Below are positions 36,534-45,094 of a stretch of 64,000 nucleotides of DNA, piece after piece. A program made the translations under genes and the position numbers. The DNA is from Sulfuritalea sp. (GTDB lineage: Bacteria > Pseudomonadota > Gammaproteobacteria > Burkholderiales > Rhodocyclaceae): positions 1-64,000 of the forward strand of contig JADJUP010000031.1 of assembly GCA_016716965.1 (NCBI GenBank). Direction: 5' to 3'. The notes below the pieces were generated by a model. That model made no database searches. It was given only the letters and a program-made list of their open reading frames with translations, and was not told where the DNA came from. The first letter of the stretch is position 1; each line of letters starts with the position of its first letter.

Positions 36534-37742
36534 ATGAACATCGATACCCGAGGCCTCGGCCTCGCCCCGGCCACCGCCGGCGATTACCGCGAACTGGCGC
36601 GGCGCAAGCTGCCGCGCCCGCTGTTCGACTACCTCGACGGCGCGGCCTACGACGAAGTGACCGCGGACCAGAACCGGCAGGCCCTGCTGCGCCTGCAACT
36701 GCGCCAGCGCGTGATGCGCGACGTCTCGCAACTGACGTTTTCCACCCGCGTGCTTGGCCAGGAAATGGCCTTGCCGCTGGTGCTGGCGCCGCTCGGGCTG
36801 GCCGGTGTCATGGCACGCCGCGCCGAGGTTCAGGCGGCGCGTGCGGCCGAAGCGGCCGGCGTGCCCTTCTGCGAATCGACGGTGTCGATCTGCTCGATCG
36901 AGGAAGTCCGCGCCGCCACCCGCGCGCCGTTCTGGTACCAGCTTTACGTCATGCGCGACCGCGGCTATGCAGTTGACCTGATGGCGCGGGCGCACGCTGC
37001 CGGCTGCCCGGTGCTGGTGCTGACCGTCGACCTGCCGGTAATGGGTGCGCGCTACCGCGATGTGAGGAACGGCATGGCCGGTGCAGCGACCCTTGGCGGA
37101 AAGCTGACCAAGGCCTGGGACCTGCTGACGCATGCCGGCTGGCTGCTTGATGTCGCGGTAAAGGGCAAGCCGCTGATGTTCGGCAACCTGACCATGGCGG
37201 TGCCCGACGCGCACAGCCTGCCCGCCTTCAAGGCCTGGGTGGACAGCCAATTCGATCCGCGCGTGACCTGGGCCGACCTGGCCTGGGTGCGCGAACACTG
37301 GCCGGGCAAGATCCTCGTCAAGGGCGTCCTCGACATCGAAGATGCGCGGTTGGCCGCCGCTGCCGGCGCCGACGGCATCGTCGTGTCCAACCACGGCGGG
37401 CGCCAACTCGACGGCGTCGCCGCGAGCGCCGACGCGCTGCCGCGCATCGTCGACGCGGTCGGCGACCGGCTCGACGTCCTGATGGACGGTGGCGTCAGGA
37501 GCGGCCTCGACGTGGTGAAGGCGCTGGCGCTGGGCGCCAAAGCCTGCATGCTGGGCCGCGCCTGGGGCTATGCCGTCGCCGCACGCGGCGAGGCCGGCGT
37601 CGCGCACATGCTGTCGGTGATGAAGAGCGAAATGGCGGTAGCGCTGGCGCTGACCGGCGTCACCGACGTGGCGAAACTGGATCGCACCGCCTTGCTCGAT
37701 TCGGGCGCCGTGGCGCCGGCGCCGACTCTTGCGCGCGGCTGA
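36534..37742 (+). CDS. lldD: FMN-dependent alpha-hydroxy-acid dehydrogenase (L-lactate dehydrogenase-like)
   Basis: 402 residues, ATG 36534. The FMN/alpha-hydroxy-acid family signature GIVVSNHGGRQLDG is present, including the catalytic histidine and substrate arginine. Also PRPLFDYLDGAAYDEVTADQ, PLVLAPLGLAGVMARRAEVQ, FWYQLYVMRDRGYAVDLMAR and VLMDGGVRSGLDVVKALALG. Oxidises L-lactate, or a related 2-hydroxy acid, to the keto acid and passes electrons to quinone. Cotranscription with the two-component pair is likely from the 20-nt gap. The last codons (GAVAPAPTLARG) are encoded by a copy of the dispersed 23-bp motif. Confidence 0.88.
   Translation: MNIDTRGLGLAPATAGDYRELARRKLPRPLFDYLDGAAYDEVTADQNRQALLRLQLRQRVMRDVSQLTFSTRVLGQEMALPLVLAPLGLAGVMARRAEVQAARAAEAAGVPFCESTVSICSIEEVRAATRAPFWYQLYVMRDRGYAVDLMARAHAAGCPVLVLTVDLPVMGARYRDVRNGMAGAATLGGKLTKAWDLLTHAGWLLDVAVKGKPLMFGNLTMAVPDAHSLPAFKAWVDSQFDPRVTWADLAWVREHWPGKILVKGVLDIEDARLAAAAGADGIVVSNHGGRQLDGVAASADALPRIVDAVGDRLDVLMDGGVRSGLDVVKALALGAKACMLGRAWGYAVAARGEAGVAHMLSVMKSEMAVALALTGVTDVAKLDRTALLDSGAVAPAPTLARG
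37707..37729 (+). repeat. Dispersed 23-bp motif, copy D (3' end of lldD)
   Basis: Begins GCCGT, core CGGCGCCGACTCT. It supplies the last codons before the lldD stop at 37742. Confidence 0.6.
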
Positions 37743-37749
37743 TAAAGAA

Positions 37750-38262
37750 CTATTTCTGGCGCGCCACGGCGGTGAGGATGCCGCGCAGCAGATCGAGCGG
37801 CGTCGGCGGACAACCGGGCACGGTGACATCGACCGGGATCACGTTCGAAACCTTGCCGCAGCTCGCGTAGCTTTCGCCGAAGACGCCGCCAGTGCAACCG
37901 CAGTCACCGATCGCGACCACCAGTTTGGGGTCGGGGGTGCACTCGTAAGCACGCAGCAGAGCGTTCTGCATGTTCTTCGTCACCGGGCCGGACACCAGCA
38001 GCATGTCGGCATGGCGCGGGCTGGCGACGAACTTGATGCCGCGGCCTTCGAGGTTGTAGTAGGGGTTGTTCAGCGCATGCACTTCGAGTTCGCAGCCATT
38101 GCAGGAACCGGCGTCCACTTCTCGGATAGTCAGCGCGCGGCCGAGGACATGCAGGATCTCGCCTTGCAGCCGGTCCAACTCGCGTTGCGCGCCGGCCTCG
38201 ACGTCCTGGCTTGGCTCGGTCAGGATGCCGGTGCGGAAGATGTGCCTGAGCAGGGGAATCAT
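37750..38262 (-). CDS. Ehr/hydrogenase-4-type complex, small (NuoB-like) subunit
   Basis: 170 residues, homologous to HyfI/HycG/NuoB. The four ligands of the N2-type 4Fe-4S cluster are kept: C54 and C57 in AGSCNGCELEVHALN, C121 in AIGDCGCTGGVF, and C151 in VTVPGCPPTPLDLL. ATG 38262 overlaps the large-subunit stop (ATGA). This peripheral subunit would carry electrons toward the site where a NiFe centre or quinone lies in relatives. Last gene of the operon and convergent with lldD, 7 nt apart. Confidence 0.9.
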   Translation of the reverse strand: MIPLLRHIFRTGILTEPSQDVEAGAQRELDRLQGEILHVLGRALTIREVDAGSCNGCELEVHALNNPYYNLEGRGIKFVASPRHADMLLVSGPVTKNMQNALLRAYECTPDPKLVVAIGDCGCTGGVFGESYASCGKVSNVIPVDVTVPGCPPTPLDLLRGILTAVARQK

Positions 38263-39821
38263 AGATCCACTCCTGAATAGGACAGGTTGAAGGATTTGTT
38301 GATCAGCGGAAAGTCGGGAACGATGTCGCGCAACACGGCGTGCTCCAGCGCCAGCCATGCCTGCCAGGAGGGATCGTGCGGATGGACCCGCGCCAGCCTG
38401 CCCTCGACATCGAACTCGACGCCGACCACCACTTCGCCGCGCCAGCCTTCGACCACGCCCAGCCCGCTGCCGCCCGCGACCGGCGCCAGTTCGGCGCGGA
38501 TCGCGCCGACAGGCAGGCTTACCGCGATCTGGCGCAGCAGGCGCAGCGACTCGTTGATTTCGTCGAAGCGCACGGCGACCCGCGCCGCAACGTCGCCGCG
38601 TTCGTCCGTTGCCGGGCGCACGCCCAGTGCCGCGTAAGGCGGCGGCGGCGTGTAGCCCTGCCGATGCGCACGCCCGTCGAGCAGGATGCCGGTAGCGCGT
38701 GCGGCCATGCCGGACAGCGACAGTTCGCGCGCCAGGTCGCTGTTGATGATGCCGGTGGTCGCGAAGCGATCCTGCAGGCCGGAGTGTTCGTCGTAGAGGT
38801 TGCGCAACTTCGCGAGTTCGACGCCGATCGTCGTGCATTGCTCGACGATGGCCGTCAGTCCGTCCGCGTCGATGTCGCCGGCGACACCGCCTGGAACGAT
38901 GCAGTCCATCAGGAAGCGATGGCCGAACAGGGCCTGGTTCACGCGCACCCATTGTTCCTTGAGCGCGAAGAACTGGGTCAGGCCGAAGGCAAAGGCCGCG
39001 TCGTTACCCAGCGCGCCGAGGTCGCCCAGGTGGTTGGCGACGCGTTCGCGTTCCAGCATCAATGCGCGCAAGGCCAGCGCACGCGGCGGTGGCTCCACAC
39101 CGCAGGCGGACTCGACGGCATCGGCGTAGGCCCAGGCATAGGCACAGGTCGAGTCACCGGAGACGCGCCCGACCAGCTTCGCCCCGCGCGCAAGGTCGGC
39201 GCCGATGAAGAGCCGTTCGACGCCCTTGTGCTGATAGCCGAGTCGCTGCTCCAGGCGCAACACGCGTTCGCCCACCACCGAAAAGCGGAAATGTCCCGGT
39301 TCGATGATGCCGGCGTGGATCGGGCCGACGGGGATCTCGTGGGCGCCCTCGCCGCCGACCTTTACGAAGTCGTAATCCGTGGGTTCGTTGGCGAACTCGG
39401 GTACGGCACCGGCATCGTGCCGCAGCGGATACCAATCTGCCGGCCAGCCGCCATGACGCAACCAGGGTCGCTGGTCGCCACCCTCGATGGCGATGCCGAC
39501 CATGTCGCGCGTGGCGCGCTGCATCCGGTTGGCGGCGACAAAAATGTCGGCCAGGTCGGGAAAACTTGGTGCGTCGGCGGACAGGTCAAGGCTCAGCCAG
39601 GCGTGCCCGGCTTCGACACCGAACACGCAGTGCAGGCGGAAACCGCCACCGCCCTTGCGCAGGTCGCTGCCCCAGATCGCGCTGATGCGGGCCCCGGTGC
39701 GCCGGGCCGAATCGGCAAAGCTGCGCAGATGCGCGCCACTGTCGGCACGCCCGCGCCAGACCGGCGCGCCCATGCCCGGCTGGCGCGTGAACTCGATGGA
39801 AATGTCGTCGCAGAGATACAT
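38259..39821 (-). CDS. Ehr/hydrogenase-4-type complex, large subunit lacking NiFe cysteines
   Basis: 520 residues, a NuoC-like N-domain (1-130) fused to a NuoD/HyfG-like domain. Family anchors: GPIHAGIIEPGHFRFSVVGE, LEQRLGYQHKGVERLF, RERVANHLGDLGALGNDAAF and DFPLINKSFNLSYSGVDL at the end. In NiFe hydrogenases the first CxxC lies where this protein has GRVSGDSTCAYAWAYADAVE (residues 218-237), and the last CxxC is replaced by KSFNLSYSG. Neither Ni-binding pair remains, so H2 turnover is not expected. This matches the energy-converting-hydrogenase-related (Ehr) complexes described as links between group 4 hydrogenases and complex I. The electron partners are unknown. Confidence 0.88.
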   Translation of the reverse strand: MYLCDDISIEFTRQPGMGAPVWRGRADSGAHLRSFADSARRTGARISAIWGSDLRKGGGGFRLHCVFGVEAGHAWLSLDLSADAPSFPDLADIFVAANRMQRATRDMVGIAIEGGDQRPWLRHGGWPADWYPLRHDAGAVPEFANEPTDYDFVKVGGEGAHEIPVGPIHAGIIEPGHFRFSVVGERVLRLEQRLGYQHKGVERLFIGADLARGAKLVGRVSGDSTCAYAWAYADAVESACGVEPPPRALALRALMLERERVANHLGDLGALGNDAAFAFGLTQFFALKEQWVRVNQALFGHRFLMDCIVPGGVAGDIDADGLTAIVEQCTTIGVELAKLRNLYDEHSGLQDRFATTGIINSDLARELSLSGMAARATGILLDGRAHRQGYTPPPPYAALGVRPATDERGDVAARVAVRFDEINESLRLLRQIAVSLPVGAIRAELAPVAGGSGLGVVEGWRGEVVVGVEFDVEGRLARVHPHDPSWQAWLALEHAVLRDIVPDFPLINKSFNLSYSGVDL

Positions 39822-39823
39822 GG

Positions 39824-41274
39824 CTACCCCAGCATGCGCGCGGCTTCATGGAACCAGCGCGTCAGGTAAGGCGGAATGTAGAGGCCCAGCATCAGCACGA
39901 TGGCCAGGTGCAGGAACACCGGCGTGATGGCCGGCGCATGGGGCAGGCGCTTTGCGGTGGTCTCGCCGAACACCATGGGCTGCACCTTGCCGAATATCGA
40001 GGCGAAGGCCACGCCCAGCGCCAGCAACAGGATGGGCGTCGCCCAGGGGAAGTGCTTCATGGCGTGGGTGAGGATCATGAACTCGCTGGCGAAGACGCCA
40101 AAGGGCGGCATGCCGAGGATGGCCAGGGTGCCCAGCATCAGGCCCCAGCCGATCAGCGGGTTGATCTTGATCAGGCCGCGGATGTTCTCCATGAGCTGGG
40201 TGCCGGTCTTCTGCGTGGCATGGCCGACGGCGAAGAAAATCGCCGACTTGGTCAGCGAGTGCATGGTCATGTGCAGCAGGCCGGCGAAGTTCGCCACCGG
40301 GCCGCCCATGCCGAAGGCGAAGGTGATGAGGCCCATGTGCTCGATCGACGAGTAGGCAAACATGCGCTTGACATCCTTCTGCCGCGAGAGGAAGAAGGCC
40401 GCCACCAGCAGCGTGAACAAGCCGAAGCCGATCATCAGGTTGCCGGCAAAGCCGGTTGGCAGAGCACCATCGGCCAGCACCTTGCAGCGCAGGATGGCAT
40501 ACAGCGCGACGTTCAGCAGCAGTCCGGAAAGCACCGCCGAGACCGGTGTCGGGCCTTCGGCGTGGGCATCGGGCAGCCAGTTGTGCAGGGGCGCGAGGCC
40601 CACCTTGGTTCCGTAGCCGACCAGCAGGAAGATGAAGGACAGCGCCATGACGGTCGGTTCGAGCTGGCTCTTGACATCGACCAGGTGGGTCCACAGCAGG
40701 GCGTTGCCGGCGGCACCCAACACGCGCTCGGCGGCGAAGTAGAGCAGGATGGTACCGAACAGTGCCTGGGCGATGCCGACCCCGCACAGGATGAAATACT
40801 TCCAGGCCGCCTCCAGGCTGGCCGGCGTGCGGTAGAGCGAAACGAGCAGCACCGTGGTCAGCGTTGCGGCCTCCATGGCCACCCAGAGGATGCCGAGGTT
40901 GTTGGTGGTCAGCGCGGCCAGCATGGTAAACATGAAAAGCTGGTACATGCCTTTGTACAGGCGCAGGCGCGGCGCTGTCAGGCGGCCGTGTTCGCGCTCG
41001 TTGCGCATGTAGGGCCGGAAAAGATGCTGGTGGTCAGCCCGACAAAGGCGGTAAGCGTGACGAAGAAGACGTTCAGCGAATCGATGAAGAACTGTTCGCC
41101 GAAGGCAAAGCGCGGGCCGCTTGCAACGATCTCGATGGTCAGCCCGGCGGCGGCGAGGAAGGTACCGAGGCTGGCGATGACATTGAGGTTGGGCGCCCAG
41201 GCGCGCTCGCCCAGCACCGTCAGCAGCGCACCGCTGACGAGGGGAATGGCGAGCATCAGGATGAAGAAGTCCAT
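39824..41274 (-). pseudogene. hyfF: Ehr/Hyf complex antiporter-like subunit HyfF, one frame break
   Basis: Two abutting frames encode one protein. 40978-41274 gives MDFFILMLAIPLVSGALLTV and continues to LTTSIFSGP. 39824-41008 gives MRNEREHGRLTAPRLRLYKG, NLGILWVAMEAATLTTVLLV and GYGTKVGLAPLHNWLPDAHA (the NuoL/M/N-type channel with the key lysine and H-W-L-P motif). The expected join is SIFSRPYMRNE. The DNA TTTTCCGG at 41015-41020 needs one additional C. All else is intact, so a consensus error in a short C run is likely. About 484 residues and roughly 14 helices when joined. Confidence 0.85.
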
Positions 41275-41417
41275 GGTCGTCGCGCGGCCTCAGAACTCGT
41301 GAAGAAATCGTAGCGAGCGGGCCGCAGCGGGGTGCGGCCGGAGCGCAGCTACCGAATGTCGTCTCTGCAGGATGCGGCCCCCGATCCGGTCCGCGCAGTA
41401 GATTTATTCATGAGTTC

Positions 41418-42086
41418 TCAGTTGTCTTTCAGCTTTTCCATGTGGCGGATGTCCAGGCTGTCGAACTGGTCGCGGATCTGGAAGAAGAACACGCCGAGAA
41501 TGATGACGCCGACCAGCACGTCGAGCGCGATGCCGAGTTCCACCACCATCGGCATGCCATAAGTGGCGCTGGTCGCGGCCAGGAACAGGCCGTTCTCCAT
41601 CGAGAGGAAGCCGACCACCTGGCTGATGGCCTTCTGCCGCGTGATCATCATCAGGAAGGCCAGCATCACCACCGCCAGTGCGATGCCGAGGGTGCCGCGG
41701 GTGATGGTCTGCGACAACTCGGAGATCGGTAGCGCGACGTTGAAAGCAATCATCACCAGCACGATGCCGACCAGCATGGTGGTCGGGATCTTGATCAAGG
41801 CCTCGACCTCGCCCTTGACGTTGAGCTTGCGCACAAGGCGATGAAGGATCCACGGCAGCAGCAGGACTTTCAGCACCAGCGTCAATCCGGCCGAGTAGTA
41901 CAGATGCACCTGCCCGGTGGTGACCGCAGCCACCAGCGTCGCCAGGCACAGGCACAAGCCCTGCAGGGCGAACAGGTTGATCAGCGTCAGCATGCGCCGT
42001 TGCGCCAGCATGGCAAAGGCCAGCAGCAGGATCACCGCGGCGAACAGGTTGATCAGCTGCGCCGAAAACGGAATGGCGGAGTTCAT
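41418..42086 (-). CDS. hyfE: Ehr/Hyf complex membrane subunit HyfE
   Basis: 222 residues, six to seven membrane helices (INLFAAVILLLAFAMLAQRR, ALQGLCLCLATLVAAVTTGQ, LGIALAVVMLAFLMMITRQK). C-terminal NuoK-like part with QVVGFLSMENGLFLAATSAT, holding the buried glutamate of proton-channel subunits, and IRDQFDSLDIRHMEKLKDN. Overlaps hyfC by ATGA. A 143-nt gap separates it from hyfF, the only gap in the operon. The gap contains a 7-bp hairpin (GGCCGCA / TGCGGCC, 41318-41337) and no gene. Confidence 0.9.
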   Translation of the reverse strand: MNSAIPFSAQLINLFAAVILLLAFAMLAQRRMLTLINLFALQGLCLCLATLVAAVTTGQVHLYYSAGLTLVLKVLLLPWILHRLVRKLNVKGEVEALIKIPTTMLVGIVLVMIAFNVALPISELSQTITRGTLGIALAVVMLAFLMMITRQKAISQVVGFLSMENGLFLAATSATYGMPMVVELGIALDVLVGVIILGVFFFQIRDQFDSLDIRHMEKLKDN

Positions 42087-43039
42087 ACCCTCGTCTCCAG
42101 CAGCAGGCGCACCAGCAGGCCCAGCACCGCGAGCATGAAGGCGATGCCGAGGAATTCCGGCGCGCGGAAGATGCGCATCTTGGCGTTGACCGTCTCGATC
42201 CCGGCCAGGATGACGCCGCCGATGGCGAGTTTCAGCAGCAGCAGCGGAATCGCCGCCAGCAGCGCGAGGAAGCTGTCGCCGGCGGCAATGCCCCAGGGAA
42301 AGAACAGCGCAAGGCCGAGGCAGGAGTAGGCGTAAAGCTTGAGGCTCGCCGCCCATTCGATCAGCGCCAGGTGACGTCCCGAATATTCGAGGATCATGGC
42401 CTCGTGGATCATGGTCAGTTCGAGGTGGGTGGCCGGGTTGTCCACCGGCACGCGGGCATTCTCGGCCAGCGAGACGATGGTGAAGGCGACCCCGGCGAAG
42501 GCCAGGCTGGGATAGATCACCAGGTCGCGGTGCGCCAGCGTCTCGACGATGGTCGCCAGCGAGGTCGACTGGGCGATCATCGCCAGGGTGAAGATCACCA
42601 TCAGCAGTGCCGGCTCGGCAAGGAAACCGACCAGCATTTCGCGGCGGCCGCCGAGCGTGCCGAAGGAGGTGCCGATGTCCATGCCCGCCAGGGAAATGAA
42701 GACGCGCGCCAGGCCGAACACGCCGACCAGGGCCAGCGCATCGGCCGCCGGGGCAAAGGGAAGGTCGGTCGACAGCGTCGGCACGATGGCGCAGGCCAGC
42801 ACCATGCAGCCGAAGATGACGAAGGGCGCGGCGCGGAACAGCGACGACGCGTTGTGCGCCAGCACCACGTCCTTTTTGAACAGCTTCTGCAGCATGTAAT
42901 ACGGCAGCAGCAAGGGCGGCGCCGTGCGGCTCTGGAACCAGGCGCGGCACTGGCCCACCCAACCCGACAGCAGCGGTGCCAGGACCAGCGCCAGCAGGAT
43001 GGCGAAGGTCTGGCCAAATAATCCTGAGATGCTGATCAT
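42083..43039 (-). CDS. hyfC: Ehr/Hyf complex membrane subunit HyfC (NuoH-like)
   Basis: 318 residues from ATG 43039. NuoH/HycD family, eight membrane helices. Motifs: WFQSRTAPPLLLPYYMLQKL FKK, ARVFISLAGMDIGTSFGTLG and RVPVDNPATHLELTMIHEAM. The E/H cluster in THLELTMIHEAMILEYSGR marks the quinone-chamber-like surface that links the peripheral arm to proton channels. Overlaps hyfB by ATGA. Confidence 0.92.
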   Translation of the reverse strand: MISISGLFGQTFAILLALVLAPLLSGWVGQCRAWFQSRTAPPLLLPYYMLQKLFKKDVVLAHNASSLFRAAPFVIFGCMVLACAIVPTLSTDLPFAPAADALALVGVFGLARVFISLAGMDIGTSFGTLGGRREMLVGFLAEPALLMVIFTLAMIAQSTSLATIVETLAHRDLVIYPSLAFAGVAFTIVSLAENARVPVDNPATHLELTMIHEAMILEYSGRHLALIEWAASLKLYAYSCLGLALFFPWGIAAGDSFLALLAAIPLLLLKLAIGGVILAGIETVNAKMRIFRAPEFLGIAFMLAVLGLLVRLLLETRV

Positions 43040-45045
43040 GGCCGCGCCACCAGAAGCAGGACGAGGAGCGTGATGAAGCTGTACATCAGGTACACGGCGA
43101 TGCGCCCACCTTGCAGGGTGACGATCAGGGTCGAAATCCAGCTGGCCAGCCGCGCGATGGGCAGGTAGCACCAGTACCAGAAATGGTCCTCCACCTTGAC
43201 GCTGTAGAACGGCTTGGTGTCGCGCGCGGCGGGAAAATGCCGCTCCATGCGGAACATCGGCTCGAAGATGCGGCGGATCGGCTGGCTGAATCCTTCCGCG
43301 GTGTCCTGGGCGCGCGGCCCTTCGAAATGGTAGCCGCAGTCCCAGGCCGAACTGCGGCGCACGCGGCCATGGTAAAGGTGGCGTACCAGCCAGCGCCCGA
43401 GCAGCAACGTGGCGGCAATTGTCACCAGCACCAGCAGCGGCTCGTAGCTGGCACGCTCGGGCGAGATCGGCGCCAGCATCCACCAGCCGTTTTCATTCAG
43501 CTTGTCGGCCAGCCCGCTGCCGAGCAACTGTCGCGTGGCGGCATCGATGCGCAGGATCACTGTCGATGGCATGACACCGAGGAACAGCGTGATCAGCGCC
43601 AGCCAAAGCAGTCCGAGCTTTTCCCAGGGACCGGCATCATGCGCGTCCTTAAGCGCCGGTTCGCGCATCTGGCCGAGGAAGATGATGCCGTAGAACTTGA
43701 CCATGGCGAATCCGGCCAGCGCCGCCACCAGTACCACCAATGCCGCCGCCACTGGCACCACCATGTTGAGCCAGGGATGCGGCAGGCCGGGCGAAAACAG
43801 GAAGCTTTGCAGCAGCAGCCACTCGGAAACGAAACCCGAGAGCGGCGGCAGGCCGGTGCTGGCGATCACCCCGGCCAACGCCAGCCAGGCCACCCAGGGC
43901 ATGGGATGGATCAGGCCGCCGAGCTTGCCCAGGCTGCGTTCCTTGGTCGCATGCAGCACCGAGCCGGTGCACAGGAAGAGCAGGCTCTTGAAACCGGCAT
44001 GGGCAAGGCAGTGGTAAAGCACCGCTGTCATCGCCAGCGCCGCCAGGCCTTCCATGCGATAGGCGTGGAAGATCAGGGTCAGGCCGATGCCGACGGCGAT
44101 CAGGCCGATGTTCTCGATCGACGAATAGGCCAGCAGCCGCTTCATGTCGTTTTGCACGGTGGCGTAAAGCACGCCGAACAGCGCGGTGACCAGGCCCACC
44201 ACCAGCGCCACCACGCCCCACCACCAGATTGTCGTGTGCAGCAGATCGAAGCTCACGCGCAGCAGGCCGTAGATGGCCGTCTTCAGCATCACGCCGCTCA
44301 TCATCGCCGACACCGGCGAGGGCGCCGCCGGATGCGCCTCGGGCAGCCAGACATGGAGCGGAACCAGTCCGGCCTTGGCGCCGAACCCGGCCAGCGCCAG
44401 GAGGAAGGCCGCCGAGCTCCAGAACGGCGCCAGTTCCTGGGTGCGCATCGCGGCGAAACTGTAGTCGCCGGCACCGCCGGTCATGACGCCGAAGGACAAC
44501 AGGATGCCGATGGCGCCGATGTGCGCGATCAGCAGGTAGAGGAATCCGGCGCGACGGATTTCTTCATGCTTGTGGTCGGTGGTGACAAGGAAGAAAGACG
44601 ACAGCGCCATGGTTTCCCAGGCGACCATGAAGGCATACGCGTCGTCGGCAAGCAGCACCATCAGCATGCTGGCGAGGAACAGGTGGTATTCGAGGCAGAG
44701 CACCCCGGGTGCGGCGCCCTCCCCCTTGCGGAAGTATCCGGCGGCATAAATGGATATGCCGGCCGAGGCGAAGCCCAGCAGCAAGGCGAACACCGCCGAC
44801 AGGTTATCCAACCGCAGGTGGAAAGGCAGGTCGGGCAGGCCGATCACCAGCACTGCCGTCTGTGCCGGGCTGCCGAGCGAATCCAGCGCCACCAGTCCGA
44901 CGCCGATCCCGACCAGCGCACCGAGCGGAAACAGGGTCTTGCTGATGAATGTCGTGTTGCGCGGTGCAACCAGGCCCGCCAGGCCGATGGCGAACCAGGT
45001 GCAGGCGGCTATCAGCAGGGCATCGATGGCAATAAGACTGGTCAT
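43036..45045 (-). CDS. hyfB: Ehr/Hyf complex antiporter-like subunit HyfB
   Basis: 669 residues from ATG 45045, first gene of the operon. Mrp/NuoL family with about 16 helices. It includes LRLDNLSAVFALLLGFASAG, ADDAYAFMVAWETMALSSFF (buried E), AGFGAKAGLVPLHVWLPEAH (K and H of the proton path) and RLLAYSSIENIGLIAVGIG. The C-terminal extension shows SSAWDCGYHFEGPRAQDTAE. It should translocate H+ or Na+. The six-gene set B-C-E-F-G-I lacks HyfA, HyfD and HyfH homologues, as in Ehr complexes. Confidence 0.93.
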   Translation of the reverse strand: MTSLIAIDALLIAACTWFAIGLAGLVAPRNTTFISKTLFPLGALVGIGVGLVALDSLGSPAQTAVLVIGLPDLPFHLRLDNLSAVFALLLGFASAGISIYAAGYFRKGEGAAPGVLCLEYHLFLASMLMVLLADDAYAFMVAWETMALSSFFLVTTDHKHEEIRRAGFLYLLIAHIGAIGILLSFGVMTGGAGDYSFAAMRTQELAPFWSSAAFLLALAGFGAKAGLVPLHVWLPEAHPAAPSPVSAMMSGVMLKTAIYGLLRVSFDLLHTTIWWWGVVALVVGLVTALFGVLYATVQNDMKRLLAYSSIENIGLIAVGIGLTLIFHAYRMEGLAALAMTAVLYHCLAHAGFKSLLFLCTGSVLHATKERSLGKLGGLIHPMPWVAWLALAGVIASTGLPPLSGFVSEWLLLQSFLFSPGLPHPWLNMVVPVAAALVVLVAALAGFAMVKFYGIIFLGQMREPALKDAHDAGPWEKLGLLWLALITLFLGVMPSTVILRIDAATRQLLGSGLADKLNENGWWMLAPISPERASYEPLLVLVTIAATLLLGRWLVRHLYHGRVRRSSAWDCGYHFEGPRAQDTAEGFSQPIRRIFEPMFRMERHFPAARDTKPFYSVKVEDHFWYWCYLPIARLASWISTLIVTLQGGRIAVYLMYSFITLLVLLLVARP

Positions 45046-45094
45046 GGAGGGGCGATCGGTTTATGCGAATTCTATCAGCCGCCCCCCGCCCCGA

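Noticed and set aside
37750..45045. Calling the hyf-like operon an active formate hydrogenlyase or hydrogenase 4
   Set aside because: The large subunit lacks both nickel-binding cysteine pairs and no maturation or formate dehydrogenase genes are nearby.
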